Source: Amycolatopsis lexingtonensis
Lineage (GTDB): Bacteria; Actinomycetota; Actinomycetes; Mycobacteriales; Pseudonocardiaceae
Direction: 5' to 3'
DNA: 64,000 nt
Assembly: GCF_014873755.1 (NCBI RefSeq)
Contig: NZ_JADBEG010000001.1
Coordinates: 5,067,501 to 5,131,500, forward strand
Shown here: positions 62,194 through 64,000 of the stretch, in pieces
Position numbering within the stretch: the stretch's first letter is position 1
Layout: every line of letters starts with the position of its first letter
Notes under the pieces: model-generated
What the model saw: the letters and a program-made list of their open reading frames with translations, nothing else
What the model was told of the DNA's origin: nothing
The model's database searches: none
Translations under genes and position numbers: made by a program

Positions 62194-63129
62194 GGGCCAC
62201 AGCGTCACCAGCAGGCCCGCGGCGAGCAGCGCGCCCAGCACCCACAGCCCGGTCGTGACGTCGGGCGCGTCCGGCACGCCCTGCAGCAGGCTGCGCAGAC
62301 CCTCGGCCGAGAAGCGGAACGGCGTCCACGACCACAGCAGCGCGCGGTAGGCGGGGTTCAGCAGTTCCGGCACCTGGCCGGCGACCGCGGGCGCGACCAG
62401 GTACAGCGGCCCCAGCACGGCCATCGCGCGCAGGCCGAGCAGGCGGAGCAGCCCGGCTTGCACCGCCGCGAACGCCGTCGCCGCGAGGAAGACGAAGCCG
62501 AGCACGCCGGCGTCGAGCGGCAGCGCCGAGTCCCACAGAGCGAAGAACCCGGCCACGACCGCCGTCAGCAGCACACCGACGCCGACGACCTGCGCGAACC
62601 GCGCTCCGGCGCCGGGCACGCGGCCGGTCCGCTTCGCCAGCTGCGTCAGGCCGAGGCCGGCCACCAGCGCGCCGATCCAGGCCAGCGCGGACGCGGCCAG
62701 CGGCGCGGTCCGGCCGGCGAGGCTCACCGGGTGCAGCACCTCCTGCTTCGGCGGCCCGGCCAGCGCGGTCGCGGCGCCGGTCAGCGCCTGCTGCGCGACC
62801 TGCGTGCCCGCCGGGTTGACCGCGCCGGAGGTCACGACCGTCGCGACCGGTCCCGGCGCGAGTTCGAGCACGCCGTAGACCTTCTTGTCCGCCAGGAGCC
62901 GCCGCGCTTCGGCCGGGGTCGCGACGGTCCAGGCGAGCTGGCCCCCGCCGTGCGCGGCGATGCGCTGGGCGATCTCGGGCGGCGCGGCGACGGCGACCGG
63001 GACGCCGTCCGGCGCGACGGTGGCCTGCGCGCCGAAGGTGAGGAACCCGAGCACCGCCGCCACCAGCGCGCCGGCCGCGGCGGCGACCAGGGCGAGCGCC
63101 CCGGCGGGGCGCCGGACAGGACCGGTCAT
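62131..63129 (-). CDS. ABC-2-like membrane protein (YhgE/Pip-type), no ATPase partner in the window
   Basis: A 332-residue protein with one N-terminal helix (GALALVAAAAGALVAAVLGF), an extracytoplasmic domain of about 110 residues containing VAVAAPPEIAQRIAAHGG, and a cluster of about five C-terminal helices (SALAWIGALVAGLGLTQLAK onward). The layout fits ABC-2 permease or YhgE/Pip proteins. ATG 63129 lies beside two palindromic operators shared with a HAD gene. An ATPase partner could be outside the window. Confidence 0.75.
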   Translation of the reverse strand: MTGPVRRPAGALALVAAAAGALVAAVLGFLTFGAQATVAPDGVPVAVAAPPEIAQRIAAHGGGQLAWTVATPAEARRLLADKKVYGVLELAPGPVATVVTSGAVNPAGTQVAQQALTGAATALAGPPKQEVLHPVSLAGRTAPLAASALAWIGALVAGLGLTQLAKRTGRVPGAGARFAQVVGVGVLLTAVVAGFFALWDSALPLDAGVLGFVFLAATAFAAVQAGLLRLLGLRAMAVLGPLYLVAPAVAGQVPELLNPAYRALLWSWTPFRFSAEGLRSLLQGVPDAPDVTTGLWVLGALLAAGLLVTLWPSAREQAEPHLADRVVEVGVH

Positions 63130-63154
63130 GACAACCTCCAGTTATTCGTCGCTT

Positions 63155-63204
63155 GTTGAATTCAACGCTACGACCACCCGGCCCCGGAAGTCAACACGTG
63201 TTGA
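63155..63204. promoter_or_regulatory. Paired palindromic operators between the ABC-2-like gene and the HAD gene
   Basis: GTTGAATTCAAC (63155-63166) and TCAACACGTGTTGA (63191-63204) share the half-site GTTGA/TCAAC. Their centres are 37 bp apart, about 3.5 turns. They lie between divergent starts at 63129 and 63231, so a TetR-type dimer probably controls both. No regulator gene is inside the window; it may lie just beyond the right edge. Confidence 0.65.
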
Positions 63205-63230
63205 ATAGTGTCGCCGGTAACCTCGATCCC

Positions 63231-63926
63231 GTGACGAAGAAGCGGCTGGTGCTCTGGGACATCGACCACACCCTCGTGGACTTCACCGAGCTGGGTTCGG
63301 CCTGGTACGCGACGGCGTTCACCGCCGCGACCGGGGCCACCCTGCGCGTCAACCCGGTGTTCGGGGGCCGCACGGAGCTCGCCACGACGACCGACCTGCT
63401 CACCGCGAACGGCTTCGAGGCCGCGCAGGAGACGATCGAAGCGCTGTTCGAAGCCCTCGTGGCGGAGTCCGAACGCGCCGCGCACCGCTTTCCGGCGGAA
63501 GCCCGCGTGCTGCCGGGCGCGGTCGAGGCGCTGACCGCGTTCGCCGGGCACGGCGGCGTCGTCCAGACGCTGGTCACCGGCAACCTGCCGGAGATCTCGC
63601 GGCACAAGCTCGCCGCGTTCGGCCTCCAGGAGCACCTCGACCTGGAGATCGGCGGCTACGGCACGCTTTCGGTGCACCGCCCCGACCTGGTGCCGCACGC
63701 CATGGGGCTGGCCGCGGCCAAGCACGGCACCGAGTTCGACGCCGGCGAGGTCGTCGTCATCGGCGACACCCCGAACGACGTCAAGGCCGCATTGGACAAC
63801 GGCGCGGTCTCCATCGCCGTGGCGACCGGCCACTTCTCCGCCGAGGAACTGTCCGCGGCGGGCGCGCACACCGTCCTGCCGGACCTGGCCGACACCGACG
63901 CCGTCCGCGCCGCCGTGCTCGGCTGA
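63231..63926 (+). CDS. HAD-superfamily hydrolase (phosphoglycolate phosphatase-like)
   Basis: A 231-residue phosphatase. Motif I is KRLVLWDIDHTLVDFTELG (nucleophile DxD, here DID), motif II is QTLVTGNLPEISRHKLAAFG (threonine), and motif IV is VVVIGDTPNDVKAALDNGAV. The cap is helical, as in Gph-type C1 HADs. GTG 63231 gives the conserved N-terminus; an in-frame ATG at 63153 lies inside the operator region. Substrate unknown. Confidence 0.92.
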   Translation: MTKKRLVLWDIDHTLVDFTELGSAWYATAFTAATGATLRVNPVFGGRTELATTTDLLTANGFEAAQETIEALFEALVAESERAAHRFPAEARVLPGAVEALTAFAGHGGVVQTLVTGNLPEISRHKLAAFGLQEHLDLEIGGYGTLSVHRPDLVPHAMGLAAAKHGTEFDAGEVVVIGDTPNDVKAALDNGAVSIAVATGHFSAEELSAAGAHTVLPDLADTDAVRAAVLG

Positions 63927-64000
63927 TCTCCTCCTGAAGGAGGGGAAACCCTCAGCCGAAAGAACGATTTCCCCTAGGGGAAATCTCGTTCCCTTGCCCG
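63927..64000. other. Right-edge sequence with two palindromes
   Basis: After the HAD stop come a small stem, CCTCC/GGAGG (about 63931-63943), and a perfect 20-bp palindrome, GATTTCCCCTAGGGGAAATC (63966-63985), bordered by AACG and TCGTT. It may be a terminator or another intergenic repeat; the window ends 15 bases later. Confidence 0.5.

Overview
The window is very GC-rich, uses many GTG starts and has densely packed genes, frequently with 4-bp start/stop overlaps. It carries the actinobacterial block ahpE - DUF3052 - aceE and, further on, a fasR - fabD - fabH - acpP - fabF block. Together with a histone-like Lsr2 relative and families of short intergenic palindromes, this suggests a Pseudonocardiaceae actinomycete, most likely Amycolatopsis or a close relative. 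The genus is inference. The family-level call rests on gene order and protein resemblance.

Layout. 1-7.4 kb: end of an LtrA-like membrane protein, a DHA2 drug exporter, the replicative polymerase gene dnaE, then about 700 bases of mosaic palindromic repeats. 7.4-11.9 kb: a translationally coupled asparagine/aspartate catabolic operon (GntR regulator, permease, asparaginase, aspartase). 11.9-24.5 kb: mostly metabolic genes in divergent pairs with visible operators (CocE-type hydrolase; GntR/phosphoesterase facing a class V aminotransferase; SDR plus acyl-CoA dehydrogenase facing an acyl-CoA synthetase; MarR facing an AhpD-like protein; a secreted SdrD_B-like protein; an atypical SDR facing a second DHA2 exporter). 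24.5-27.3 kb: a DUF4062-NB-ARC-TPR STAND protein next to tRNA-Val. 27.3-31.5 kb: ahpE, DUF3052 and aceE. 31.5-40.7 kb: lactate dehydrogenase and lactate permease, an SDR/TetR pair, PnuC, a MOSC protein, a mechanosensitive-channel-like protein and a NatAB-type ABC exporter. 40.8-45.7 kb: type II fatty acid synthesis with its PucR-family regulator FasR. 45.75-47.18 kb: an intact IS3-family element sitting exactly in the loop of the fabF terminator. 47.2-56.2 kb: a secreted protein, DUF3145, a Pro/Glu-rich single-pass membrane protein, a disulfide oxidoreductase, an Lsr2-like protein with a histone-H1-like tail, and a pntAA-pntAB-pntB-lplA operon. 56.3-59.5 kb: a TetR-regulated acyl desaturase with its ferredoxin-type reductase and a 66-residue protein. 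59.5-64 kb: a second palindrome cluster, a NarL-type two-component system, YjbQ, an ABC-2-like membrane protein and a HAD hydrolase that share paired palindromic operators.

How it fits together: most of the window is central metabolism (PDH E1, lactate use, FAS II, transhydrogenase, desaturation, Asn/Asp catabolism) under local single-gene regulators whose operators can be read directly. I see no prophage, CRISPR array or biosynthetic gene cluster. The most unusual items are the IS inside a terminator hairpin, the Lsr2/H1 hybrid, the STAND protein, the MerR-type promoter with no regulator nearby, and the related palindrome families.
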